Below, piece by piece: positions 34,039 to 44,738 of a stretch of DNA of 64,000 bases. Location: positions 57,207,501-57,271,500 of the forward strand of contig CM074863.1 of NCBI GenBank assembly GCA_037501455.1. The letters are read 5' to 3'. The stretch is from Lantana camara. Taxonomy: Eukaryota > Streptophyta > Magnoliopsida > Lamiales > Verbenaceae. The position numbers and the translations under genes were made by a program. Under the pieces are notes generated by a model. It was not told where the DNA came from and ran no database searches. It saw only the letters and a program-made list of their open reading frames with translations. The first letter of the stretch is position 1; each line of letters begins with the position of its first letter.

Positions 34039-36663
34039 TTGGTATTTGATTTGGTTACCTTTTTGGGTTCGTTTTGGAGACGGGACCTAAAGGAGGCTAA
34101 AGAGCATTTAGCGCACCTTGGGTTCCGGGACGCGTATCTTGAGCTCGGGAATTCGGATTCGAATTCCGTCACCTCCGTTGAACTCGTTTCGACGATTCGG
34201 GTTTAATGGGACAAGACTCACATTTTTCTAAGCTCATTAAGACCTTCGAATTTCACCCGTAACGAGCCCCTTATGCTTGAGAGACATGTTTTGACCTAAC
34301 CTAGCTTTGTGGACCCCTCTTAACTCAACCCAACCTTAACCTTGACTTTGTATCCATGATTTAAGCTCTCCTCTCCCCCTTAACCTCTGAAAGCCGAGCC
34401 AACCTCTCTCTCTCCCACCAAAACCGATCAGCACAAGGAAGCAAGAAGGAAGGAGAAAACCCTTTGCCCATTTTCTTGATTTTGAGCTCAAATCTTCACC
34501 CAAGCTTCTCAACTTTGAAAGGTGAGTTCATGGTTGCAATCTTCACTCCCTCTTCTCTCTTTTATGTGCTCTTGAGTTCATTTCCATGGTTGATTGATGA
34601 GTTATAGCAAGCATGTGAATAGTAGATGTTGGGAGAATTTGTTGGATTCTTGCTCCTTTCTTGTTTTCTTGAGATTTGATGATGATATTATGCTCCTAGG
34701 ACTTGATTCTTAACATTTATTACATTTCCTTGCTTGGTAGTTGGAGTATGAGTGTTTGGTATTAATTGGGTTGCTGAGTTTGGATGTTTGAGCTGTTTAC
34801 GTTTTTCTGTACCGAGATACGGGGGTGTCTCGGTTTGCCCTTTGTTGGTGACACGGGCGTGTCATCTTCGGGATTCTGTTGTTCGGTTTCTGTACTGAGA
34901 CACGGGGGTGTCTCAACTTGCCCTTCCAGGGGGGGCACGGGCGTGTCCCCTAGGAACTCTAGTTTTTCGTTCGTCTTTGCTTGGTTTTGCTTCCTTTCCG
35001 TTGCTTCTTGTTTATCCTTCTTGCCTCGTTTTGGTGTGTATGCATGACCAACTTGTTATATTTTGTGTTAAGCCTTATGTTATGAATTTGTGCTTTGATT
35101 TATCTCCTCGTTTATGATATATGTCCGAATATGCATTGAATGCTCATAAATGATCTAAATGTGGATTCATTTCATATCATTTGCATCATAAACATACATA
35201 CGCATGTACCGAGCGTCAACGTGGTTCGTATTGAGTCTAAGAGTCTTCCTTGTTGTTGTCTTGTTCAGAGGATCTCCCTGTAGAGGACGAGCTTGCTCCA
35301 TAGGTGTCCGGTTGTCACACTTTTTTCTCCACTACGTTCGTTGACAAGGTGAGGTTTTTGTTCTTTTAGTTACTCGACCTATAACCCTATTTGATTTGAA
35401 ACCTCGCATGCGAATACGTATAATATATGGTAAATAAGTGTATGATACATATGTTGCGGGACTTCTCCCATTTGTTATAAGAGTTTAAAGCGTGTTGTAT
35501 AAGTATATAAGCTATTTTGCTTTCGTTTGAAAAGTTTAGTTTTGTGCAAGTGTGTGTGTGTAAGCGAGATGTGGCTTTGAAAGATAAGCTTTGAGGTATG
35601 TTTGTGTGACTTTCGTGATATGTTTGGGCCCCGGAGTGTGGTATGGTAATCTCGGGACGGCCGAGGGGTCACCGAGCTCTTCCATCAACACCTCCAGTTG
35701 AGAGTCTCGCCCAACCTTGGGAGGTTGAGGAAGGGTGTTTCTCTTGAGCCGGCGGAGGTAACCGCCGAAGGTTTCAAGGTAGTAATTAAACCTTGGCTCG
35801 TCTGTGTATGTGGATAGTTAGGGCCGATCAACCCTTCTATCAACCGGTGTTGGGGATGGATTCTGATTTGTTTTGTTTTGCTTTGATCTTTGTATATGGA
35901 AGTTGGGATGTGTGTAACTCGTACTCGCCGAGTTGGTTTAGCTTTGTATGATCTATGGAACGAGAGTGGATTCTTAATTCACCTAAAACTTGGAGTTTGG
36001 CATTTGCCCTTTTCCCTTTTCTTTAACCTATATATATGTATATCACGGGAATTAATTTGGCTTGCAAAAACCACTCTCGGTTCAAGGATTCTTCCGTTTT
36101 GATTAAATGCTTTGCTCTATATATATATACATCGGGTGCGTGAGTTAGCCCCCTCACTAGTCACTAGGACTAACCCTCGTTGTTGTTTTTCCCCTTTTCC
36201 CTTTCTTTTGAGTTTGCAGGTTCTTCCGAGTCAAGCTAGACGGCAATTGTATTTTGGGTTACTTGTGGTATAGCTTGGGTCTTCATGCATCGTAGTGGAT
36301 TTTCCTTTTCCTTACTTTACGCATTTTGGATTATGTATTCGGTTTACACTTATGCTATTTTGGCCGTGATGGCATTGTATATTTTGTATAGGATCTAGCT
36401 TGAATACTTGACCCTTCCCCATTTTGATATGTATATGTGATGATCTTGGGAATCATGTTTGGTATATGATTTGCTTCCGCTACTCTGATTTTAAATTCTC
36501 GCAGTTCTTGAGAGAGGGTCTAGGCCGCCTAGCAAGGGTGTGAGTTTTGTGTGTCTCTCGTTCGCTATGGTTTGATACGGGTGCGAACTTCCATTTCGTT
36601 ACTCGTGTTGGACCTTAGTGCGAGGGATGTGGCACCCTTCGCTCCGGGGGGTGTTACAGTGCA

Positions 36664-37010
36664 TCCTCCCTATCTTCCATGCCTGTGAAAGAACTTGCAA
36701 TAGATCGTTGCTATCGTAAAACTTGGTTGTGGTTTGATATTGTCTTCATAACCTACAAATCATAACTCATTTCAAGGATATATGCATGCGATTCGTGCAT
36801 GCTCATGTCATGTATTCAACACAAAAAACATGGATTCAATGCAAGAATGTAACACGTAATTCAACAAGATTCAAAAGGGAAGGCAATTCATGCTCAAGAT
36901 CGATGCAATGTACACATTATCACGTAGTTCCTAAGCCGTACGACCTAGACTGACTCAATCACAATGCGAGAACACCGGTTTTGCAACCGGGCTCTGATAC
37001 CACTTAAGGA
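36664..37010 (-). mobile_element. LARD1 leader with primer binding site
   Basis: LARD1 interior resumes after the Tekay insertion. The primer site (minus strand tggtatcagagc) is 36991-37002, eight bases from the 5' LTR. Immediately beside it is a perfect inverted repeat ccggttttgcaaccgg (36975-36990). The last 80 bp are similar to the LARD2 leader before its primer site. No coding potential. Confidence 0.85.
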
Positions 37011-38966
37011 TGTAGCGCCCCAAACGGAAGGCACCACATCTGTAACACCCCGTATTTTCGGAGCAAGATACGATGTCGTTTTCGTGCGATTAGATTGTTA
37101 TTTATTTAACTTTGCATGTGCTTGAATTGATTTATTTCATGCTTTAATTGTTAATTGACTCAATTGCAATCTTATAAAAATATATGGACTTAATTGAAAT
37201 ATTTGTTTTGTACCTAGTTGTTCTTTAATTTAAATTATGTGGTTCAATTTCTAATTATTATCAGTTGGGGGCTGCTCTTATAATTTTAAAACATTTTATT
37301 GGGCTAAATCGAATCTTTCTCAAAGTTCTTGGGCTTAATTGCATAAACCGATTTTGGGAGGACCAACTTGTAATTTCGGTAGAGGACTCCTTTTAACACC
37401 CCGAAACCCTAGCTCTTCATTATTCATCCTTTTCCTTTTCAAGCTTCATCTGCTGCGCATGCCTTTCTTCTTCACCCCAAACCTTCTTCTCCCGCCTTCT
37501 GGAGTAGCAGCAGCGAGGCAGCTTCGCCTCCGCCAGCCATCATCACCACTGACACCACTCCACCACTAGCCATTCTCTCGTCCTTCCCTTAAGCACTCAG
37601 CAGCAGTAAGAACAACTCCACCACCACGCCAGATTTGGCGCTTCCGCGCCACCCTCCGCCACAGCAGCTCCGCCCTCCTCCTCGCCATCTCGCCGCTGCA
37701 CATCTCGCTTCTGTCTCAACCAAGAAGAGAAGCCATGGAATGCAGCAACTCCAGCGGCCGTTCCTTGCCCGCGACGACAACCGCGGTGTTCTCTGGCCAT
37801 AGATCCGACACGAGACCGACGCACAACCACCGCCATTGTGAGGTTCAGATCCGGTAACCGCTCCGTTTTTTCTCCCCCTTCTTTACCCAGATCTGAGCAG
37901 AACCGAGAAGCTCCCTTCCGCCGTCGGCAAACATCGCCAACCACCACTTTGCCACAGCTCAGACACCACCGCCTTGTCTCTGCTGATAACCTCCATCTCC
38001 GCCCCAGATCCGACAGCCCCATCACTGAACCACAGCCGGTACACCTCTCTGTTCCCCTCCATTTCAGCCCGTCACCACTACCTTCAACCTTCTCTCTCTC
38101 GCCCAGGTCTGGAAAGGAGGCTAAAACTGCAGCACCACCAAACTGCCGCAACAGTCAGCCTGCTCTCACTCTCTTTCTTGGCCGGAAACAGAGAAACCGA
38201 AAGGGGAAACAAGGTCGAAGGGATGAAGCAATAGCAGTGATTTCAGCAGCCTCGTACTGTTCTTTTCTCTAATTTGCCGAATTGTGAGACACGAATCCTT
38301 CTTTTCCCAATTCTGTACGCTTTGTAATTGTAGCATTAGCCTAATTATTTCTTTTGAGTTATTTTTATGAACTAGACATTATTTCAATGTAGTGTTGGGC
38401 TTTTGATATTTGAATAAAGTTTGTTAAATAAAGATTGGTAAACATATCATGAGATTTTCATAAACATTCAGGATTGGGTATATAAGTTTATAACAGTATG
38501 ATTGCAAATAAAGTTGTATAGAATCTGTGAATGTAAACGATTTGGTCATGAGATTAAACGTGACTATGAACTAGTATTTTAGACACATCTTGCTTAATTA
38601 GAATTTGCTTGATTCTTAAATTGATGGTGGTAATTGTAATGAGTCTACTTTAGCCGAATTCCATATGTATGTCTGGATCTTATTTGTAGAGATGGGATAA
38701 TATGCATGTTTGTTTAGGAACTGTAAATGTTTGGATTTGATATCATATAGTGCTTATATGTATTCATACTTTGCAATGGACTTTTGAAATCTAAGAATGG
38801 ATTTGTTCTTCTTAAATGTTTAGTTGGATTATAGGGTTAACCTACAAACTTTGTTTTGTTAATGACCTTGCAGCAAGTTGCTCGTGCTCATTGGAATGGA
38901 ATTTATTGTTAACTTGTAGTGGGTGTGTGTTGCTGCTTGTGGGCGTGAGTTTTGTTTTATAAATAC

Positions 38967-38968
<2 letters not shown>

Positions 38969-39010
<42 letters not shown>
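38969..39010. repeat. (TA)n microsatellite
   Basis: About 40 bp of TA dinucleotides in the solo LTR. Shorter TA tracts follow at about 39138-39152 and 39168-39182. Confidence 0.95.
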
Positions 39011-39013
<3 letters not shown>

Positions 39014-39903
39014 GAACTTAAAACATTGAATGACAAGAATTGTTTCTAAAATGTGTTAATTGGTGGTGAGAGGTTTAACTTGTAATCTATGTGGCTTTGA
39101 GTACATGATGCTTGTGTATGTTTGTGAGCGTTGTGTATATATATATATACACGTAGCTTTTGTATTCTATATATATATATACATGTTTGCCGATATTATG
39201 AATATATGAAGTGTTGTTTATATACATATATTAATAGGTGTAAGTGTTTTGTGTTATGTATATATAGATATACCACTGTATGCATGTGAATGATTTTGAT
39301 GATGTGCCTTGTACTTAATTTGGAGAGTGGAGCAATATATAAACCCTTTGGGAGATTTAGTACTTGAAGTGTAATTCTCATGCTAATTGAGTGATTTTAT
39401 TAGCCGATTTATTTATGAATTAGTTATTCTGAATCGTGATTCTTTTGAAAGAGGAGTATGTTAATTGAAGTGGAATCTTGAATTGAATATACAATGTATT
39501 ATTATGAATTAGACATTCCTATATGATTAATTGTTTGATTCTTAATCGAGCTCTTGAGTTGTGAATGTATGGATACCTTGTGAATTATGGTATCCTAAAT
39601 TATTAATAAATTATTAAATCATACTCTGGACCAAATTCACTTAAGCCAATTGATTAGATTCATGGTTGACACCTGTTGAATTTATTATTTAGTTTGCTTG
39701 TCTATGTGAATTGTTTGAGATTAATTACATGTATATCACAACGTGGAATATTAATTGTGTACATGAGCCCTTCAATGATATTCTTGTAATTTCTATGAAC
39801 ATGTCATATTGTTCCATGTCATCTTACAATCATCGTCGTGCGCCTTTGTGGTTCATGTCTGAGTCTTGTCTCATGAGTACACTGTATTTCCTTCTCTGTA
39901 CAG

Positions 39904-39977
39904 TGATCTCCAGGGCGGAGACAACCTGGTCGAGCATGCACCCGTCTTGTTAGTTATCGTATCTTGTCGCTTCTCAG
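39904..39977 (+). other. Putative LTR internal exon (solo LTR 37041-41218)
   Basis: TCTGTACAG acceptor, then tgatctccagggcggagac, closed by TCTCAG|GTGAGG after 74 nt. The ctccagggcggaga core is shared with the LARD1 exon at 5555-5620. Confidence 0.45.
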
Positions 39978-42222
39978 GTGAGGTTTAGGATTTTGTATAG
40001 TTAAACGACCTATGACCCCAATATGATGATTTCAATCCCCGCATGCGATTATATACTATATATACGATTAAATATGTGTTGGATATGAGATGATTATAAC
40101 CTTATGATACAACTTCAGTTTTGGAAATTAAGTATGAAGGCATATGTAAGCTATTTTGGAAAGTTAAGTTATGTTATGATTATGTAGCGAGATTGCCATG
40201 AAAGTTGGTATATGTTATGTTCTGTTCTGTTATGGGGCCCAGGAGCTAGGGGTAAGGAGCCCCCGGGACGGTTAAGGCCGTCGGGGATATACCTGTGCGT
40301 AGTCTCCATTTGTATGAAGAGGATGTATCGGGACCCACCAGGAGGTTTGGTTGGGAAACGGAGCCCTGAGGGTTTGAGTAGCATTAGCACTCCCCTCGAC
40401 TGTATGGATGGTTAGGGTTTGAGTAGCATTAGCACTCCCCTCGACTGTATGTTATTTCTATTTTATGAGGAGTTAAGGTTGGAAGCTCGTACTCGCCGAG
40501 CCTGTGTTATGTTATGTTTGGAAATCATGAATCGAGATAGAGTTTCTGAAAATGTTTTCTAAACATATATCTATATCTATTTGGGTTATTTCGAAATGTT
40601 TTGGGTCCATGAGTCCACCCTTTTACTCTGTGCTATGCTCTTTATATATATATTGTGGGTGTGAGTTAGCCCCCTCACTCAGTCAGTTGACTGACCCCCT
40701 CGTTTTATCTTTTAGTTTACAAGTTTTCTTTTGGCTTGAGCTAGGCGGAAGTGAGTCTTCTGAGTCACACTTGTCAGTCTAGTAGGTGTTAGGATGCATT
40801 TGTCGCATACTCTACTTATGTTATGTATTTATGTTTCATACCTGAAGGTTATATTTATGTTCTACTTAGACTTGAACCCGTGTGGGGTTAGTAAGCTAGT
40901 ACTTAGACGTTACTAGATATTGATGATACTTATGCTGATTATTATATTGGATTATGAATTGATTTTCGGGACTACGTATCTATGCTAGTTGAACCCGTCA
41001 CCTGCTTTGCATGTTTTGTTTTAATTACTTCCGCTATCTGTTGATGATTGGTTTAAATTGTGTCCACGCTCTGAGTTTGTCGAGTTAGATCCGCCTAGCC
41101 TAGTGTGTGAGTTGGTCTCCCGTTCGCTATGATTCGGATTCGGGCATGGACTTTCTATTTCATGACCGGGTCTGGGTCCTAGTGCGGGGGATGTGGATCC
41201 TTTGTCTGGGGTGCTACAACATCCCCCGCACCGAGACCCGACCCGCATATGAAATTGAGAGGTCATACACGAGCTGAATCACGGTAAACGGGGACTCACT
41301 CACTCACTAGGCTAGGCGGGAACTAAACTTCGAAATCAAATACACAATTCCAAGGAATAAAAATGCATGTGTGGAAGCAAAATATATAATTAATCGTAAA
41401 TCCAATGAACAATTGACGGGTTCAACTAACATAGATACCTAGTCCCGAAGATTCATACATAAATATTTCCAAATATACATTCTTGTAAGCTATCAAATGT
41501 ACAAAATGCGTATGAAGTGACTTAGACTTAAATATGAGACTTGACAGACTCAGAACCCCACCTAGCACTCCCAACCTGCAAAAGAACTGAAAACAAAGCC
41601 GGGTTCAGTTTATAGGAGACTGGTGGGTATAAAACAGGACATATCATAGATAATATTACCGAATTTAAACACACCCACACGCATGCTATAATCCCGTGCA
41701 AGGTTTTTGAGATATTTCCAAAGTGGGTGAAAACAAAGGAAGACAACGCTCGAGATTACAACGATCAATTTCATAATTCATAATCATATTCATTCATGCG
41801 GTCAATACGTGAGCCCTGGCGGGTGGGCAAACATCTCCAACCTACCCCTCGTGTGTGCATATCAGTTCAGTTTTTTATTTTAGTGATCATACACAATCAT
41901 ACATATTCGTTCATAATCATAATCATATCATATTCATATCATGCATATTCATATCATAAACACTTACACCTTCTTCCTCCGGGTGGTGGACGGGTTAGCA
42001 AGACCCGACCACCGGTCCATACATAGGCCAATGGGGGTACATGAATCCCCCAAGGGCACTTAGCTCCCATTCCCTGCTAAACCTCCTAGCGAGGGCCGGT
42101 ATCACCGTAAATGTAGTGGGACTAGTACAAGGGATCACCGTCGGCCCATGCCTCCCCGGATAACCACTTGCACTAAGTCCATGGGCCCGTGAAATCATAA
42201 TCATGTCCACGCCAAAAATCAT

Positions 42223-42993
42223 GTTTAATTGTTTATTTTAATATATATGTATGTGTTAATGGATTGATAAATATGGTATATCATGTCTTATTTAATCTAT
42301 TTGAATTATGGAAGTAAATGGATACCATTTCATGTTTCATTAAGAAAATGTTGTGTAATCTCGATATTGTTTATACGCGATATATGACATTAATTGTCTT
42401 CTATGCCCTTATACGTGCATACATGCAAGAATGCCTCGTTTATTCAACTCATGTGCTATTCCTTTGTTCCTTTATAACATGCATGAATCGTTAACAAGTC
42501 ATATGGTGAGCTATAATTGTTAAATGAAATTCATGACTTGAATTGATATGATTTATGAAATATATGGAACGAATGGATATGAAACCTTCATGCATTGTAT
42601 CGACTTGAACTATTTAAGTGAATTACTTGACTTCATGACATGTTATCATCTCCTACACATATCTTATCATGTTCATTTCATTGTCGTGAGTCATATGTGC
42701 TTCATTTGGAGTCTTGAGTCTCACGAGTACATTACATTGTCCTTTGTACAGCTTTCTCCAGGGCGGAGATGCCGGGTTCATAGGTTAATCCTCAAGTCCT
42801 CTTGTCTTCTTGGTTTTGGTAAGGTGTAACAGGTGGGTTTCTCTTATATTAGTTATGATGACCCGATGTATCCTTTATGTGAAAGATTTGAGCCAAAATA
42901 TTATATATATATATATATATATATCAAGTCTTTTCAAAAGAGTCTATGATTTTCAACGTAAAGCCCTTCTTTTATGTATCCCCACCTTATGAT
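42223..42993. other. Inverted segment within LARD1 5' LTR
   Basis: This 771-bp segment is the reverse complement of 5367-6151 in the 3' LTR, while sequence on both sides is collinear with the 3' LTR. Left edge reads caaaaatcat then gtttaattg; right edge reads ccttatgat then gtatatac. The putative exon lies here on the plus strand, opposite to the rest of the LTR, so the inversion is the derived state. Confidence 0.88.
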
Positions 42994-43070
42994 GTATATA
43001 CACCCATACACATAATATTAGAATTAAACAACTAAACACTTTACACAAAATTCAAACATGCATATATATA

Positions 43071-43121
<51 letters not shown>

Positions 43122-43253
43122 CATGATGTACAATAATTTAGGGACATAAATAAACACTCATAAGCAAGAAAAGCCAAGCAAATAAGGTTAAAACGAAAGA
43201 GAAGCCATCACGCAGCAACAACCCCAAAATGGTCCAAAACAGCTCCAAAAAGA

Positions 43254-43394
43254 GGTCACGACCGCGACCAATTTCAGTTCAAAACTGCTTCCGGCCGCTA
43301 CCAGCACATCCGTAGCAGTTCCAGTAAGAAGAAGTCGAAAGATGGCAGAATTTGGAATTGGACTCCATACGGTCGCGGCCGCGACTGCTGTGCG
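43254..43394. repeat. Palindrome cluster in LARD1 5' LTR, one unit lost
   Basis: Counterpart of 6596-6758. Units remain at about 43254-43268 and 43372-43385, the second is mutated (about 43288-43298), and the third has been replaced by aat at about 43353. Confidence 0.8.
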
Positions 43395-44738
43395 CAGTCG
43401 CAAAACTAGAGCAGAACGCCCCTGCTTCTCTTCCAAAACTTATAGCAGCAACAAGGAACAAAGCATGGCAGCAATTACAGCAAATAAGGCAACAAAAGGG
43501 ATACAAAAACGCAGCAAAACCATTCCTAAACAACACACACACACACACACACGCAGCAAAGGCAAAGGAGCAAATCAGGCCCAATTGCTTCAAAAAAACA
43601 GTTTCATCCATGAAGATCAAGAAGGCAGCCAAATCCACGAATTTCATACTTGAAAAATGAAACATATGAGCTATCTAGATCACATAAATGACTTCATATC
43701 CAGAGATGCCTGAATATTTCTCAAGAATTCATCAAATTCTTCATAAACCCTTACTATTCATGTGTAACTCCATAACATGCTCAACACTCCATGAAAATCA
43801 GAAATATAGCACTTAAAAGAGAGCAAAGAAGATGGACAACAAGATCATAAACTTACCTTTCAATTTGGAGAAGAGTTGATGGAGATTTGAGCTTGAATTT
43901 GGGCAAGAGTGAATAGTGATGGGAATAGTAGTTAGGTCTCCAAATTGCAGCAATTTCTCCTCCTCTTCTTGCCTTGGACGAAATGAATGGGGGAGGGATG
44001 ATATAGCTATGTATTAGGAAAAAGTGGGGCCAAGAATTGGATAAAAATCTTAAGTATTGAGGGAGATATGAGCAAAATGGTAAACGGTGGTCATATACGC
44101 GGATGAAGTATAATACGGGCAAAATTCGGGGGTCTAAATGTGCTTAGAAAAATATGAATTTAGGTTCCTTGGTTTCCTCTCTTTTTTATGAGTCCGGAAC
44201 CAAAGGTGTGCATAGTTTTCTTAATCCCCCAACTTGGTCTCGTCTCCAAAATAAAATTCGTTAAGACACCAAACAAAATCGAAAACATGAAATGAGTGCG
44301 TACACATGTTCATAACACATAAATCTACAACATGCTAAAATCACACTAAATTCCGAAATCAATTCATGTAAGAACGGTACGCGATCAAAACACATAAGTG
44401 CATCACATTCAAGAATTCCTTTAAACATTCAAATATTTCAATTATAAATTAAATTCCATTATAGCTTTTGATTAAAGTGTAACGAATTAAATATAATTAA
44501 TATAATTAATTAATATTATAATTATAATTAAAGAGCACTAATTAATTATACTTTAAAAAATCAAAGTGGTACGAATTAATTTGATTTTAATATTAATAAA
44601 CTTAAAATATAAATAACTAACATTTTAATATTTAATATAAAATTAAATATACAAAACACTTATGAACAATTAATTCGTATAATTTGGTAAGCACATACGT
44701 CATATTATACGATTGAAAAATTGGGGCGTTACAACTTC

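Larger units (their letters stand above)
12485..36658 (+). mobile_element. Full-length Tekay/Del-like Ty3-gypsy chromovirus, decayed, with nested insertions
   Basis: Ends TGTAACATCCCG and GGTGTTACA, target duplication gtgta (12480-12484) versus gtgca (36659-36663), one base changed. 5' LTR 12485-15285, gag-pol 15495-29614, 3' LTR 29643-36658. Domain order gag, protease, RT, RNase H, integrase, chromodomain, together with long LTRs, fits the Tekay/Del chromovirus lineage, which tends to insert in heterochromatin. LARD2 sits in gag and a 4.1-kb solo LTR in the 3' LTR; without them the element is about 10.4 kb. Several in-frame stops show it is no longer autonomous. It is inserted in the LARD1 interior. 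Confidence 0.92.
29643..36658 (+). repeat. Tekay-like 3' LTR, interrupted
   Basis: LTR parts 29643-29926 and 34039-36658 match the 5' LTR. The interruption is the solo LTR 29927-34038. It has a donor at 34521/34522, the palindrome set at about 34812-34948, a putative exon at 35269-35348 and an acceptor at 36219. An extra stretch at about 34044-34130 is missing from the 5' LTR. Confidence 0.9.
37041..41218 (+). mobile_element. Solo long LTR (4.18 kb) inside LARD1 5' LTR
   Basis: Ends tgtaacaccccg and ggggtgctaca with target duplication acatc (37036-37040, 41219-41223). No internal region. It holds a GC- and proline/arginine-codon-rich leader (about 37480-38270), (AT)n tracts (38969-39010), a putative exon at 39904-39977, a hairpin at 40680-40693, an acceptor near 40723 and the tag gctaggcgg. 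The open frames over the leader (e.g. 37838-38272) have no recognisable domain and sit inside an LTR, so I do not call them genes. Confidence 0.9.
4352..44733 (-). mobile_element. LARD1: non-autonomous long-LTR element carrying nested insertions
   Basis: The ends are tgtagcgcccc and ggggcgttaca, flanked by the 5-bp target duplication acttc (4347-4351 and 44734-44738) inside the LINE. The 3' LTR is 4352-8142, the interior is 8143-8475, 9863-12484 and 36664-37010, and the 5' LTR is 37011-44733. After removing three nested insertions the element is about 10.6 kb with about 3.3 kb interior. I find no gag or pol motif in its own interior, so it is a LARD-type element needing proteins in trans. LTR ends and LTR plan resemble the Tekay/Del-like element nested in it. 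The two LTRs differ noticeably, so it is older than LARD2. Confidence 0.88.
37011..44733 (-). repeat. LARD1 5' LTR, interrupted and rearranged
   Basis: LTR parts 37011-37040 and 41224-44733 (about 3.54 kb in total) match the 3' LTR 4352-8142. A solo LTR occupies 37041-41218. Segment 42223-42993 is inverted relative to the 3' LTR. One of the four palindromes is deleted near 43353. The outer end ggggcgttaca at 44733 abuts LINE sequence. Confidence 0.88.

Noticed and set aside
37838..38272. 144-codon proline/arginine-rich open frame as a gene
   Set aside because: It is inside a solo LTR leader of biased composition; overlapping frames on both strands are equally open, and there is no recognisable motif.
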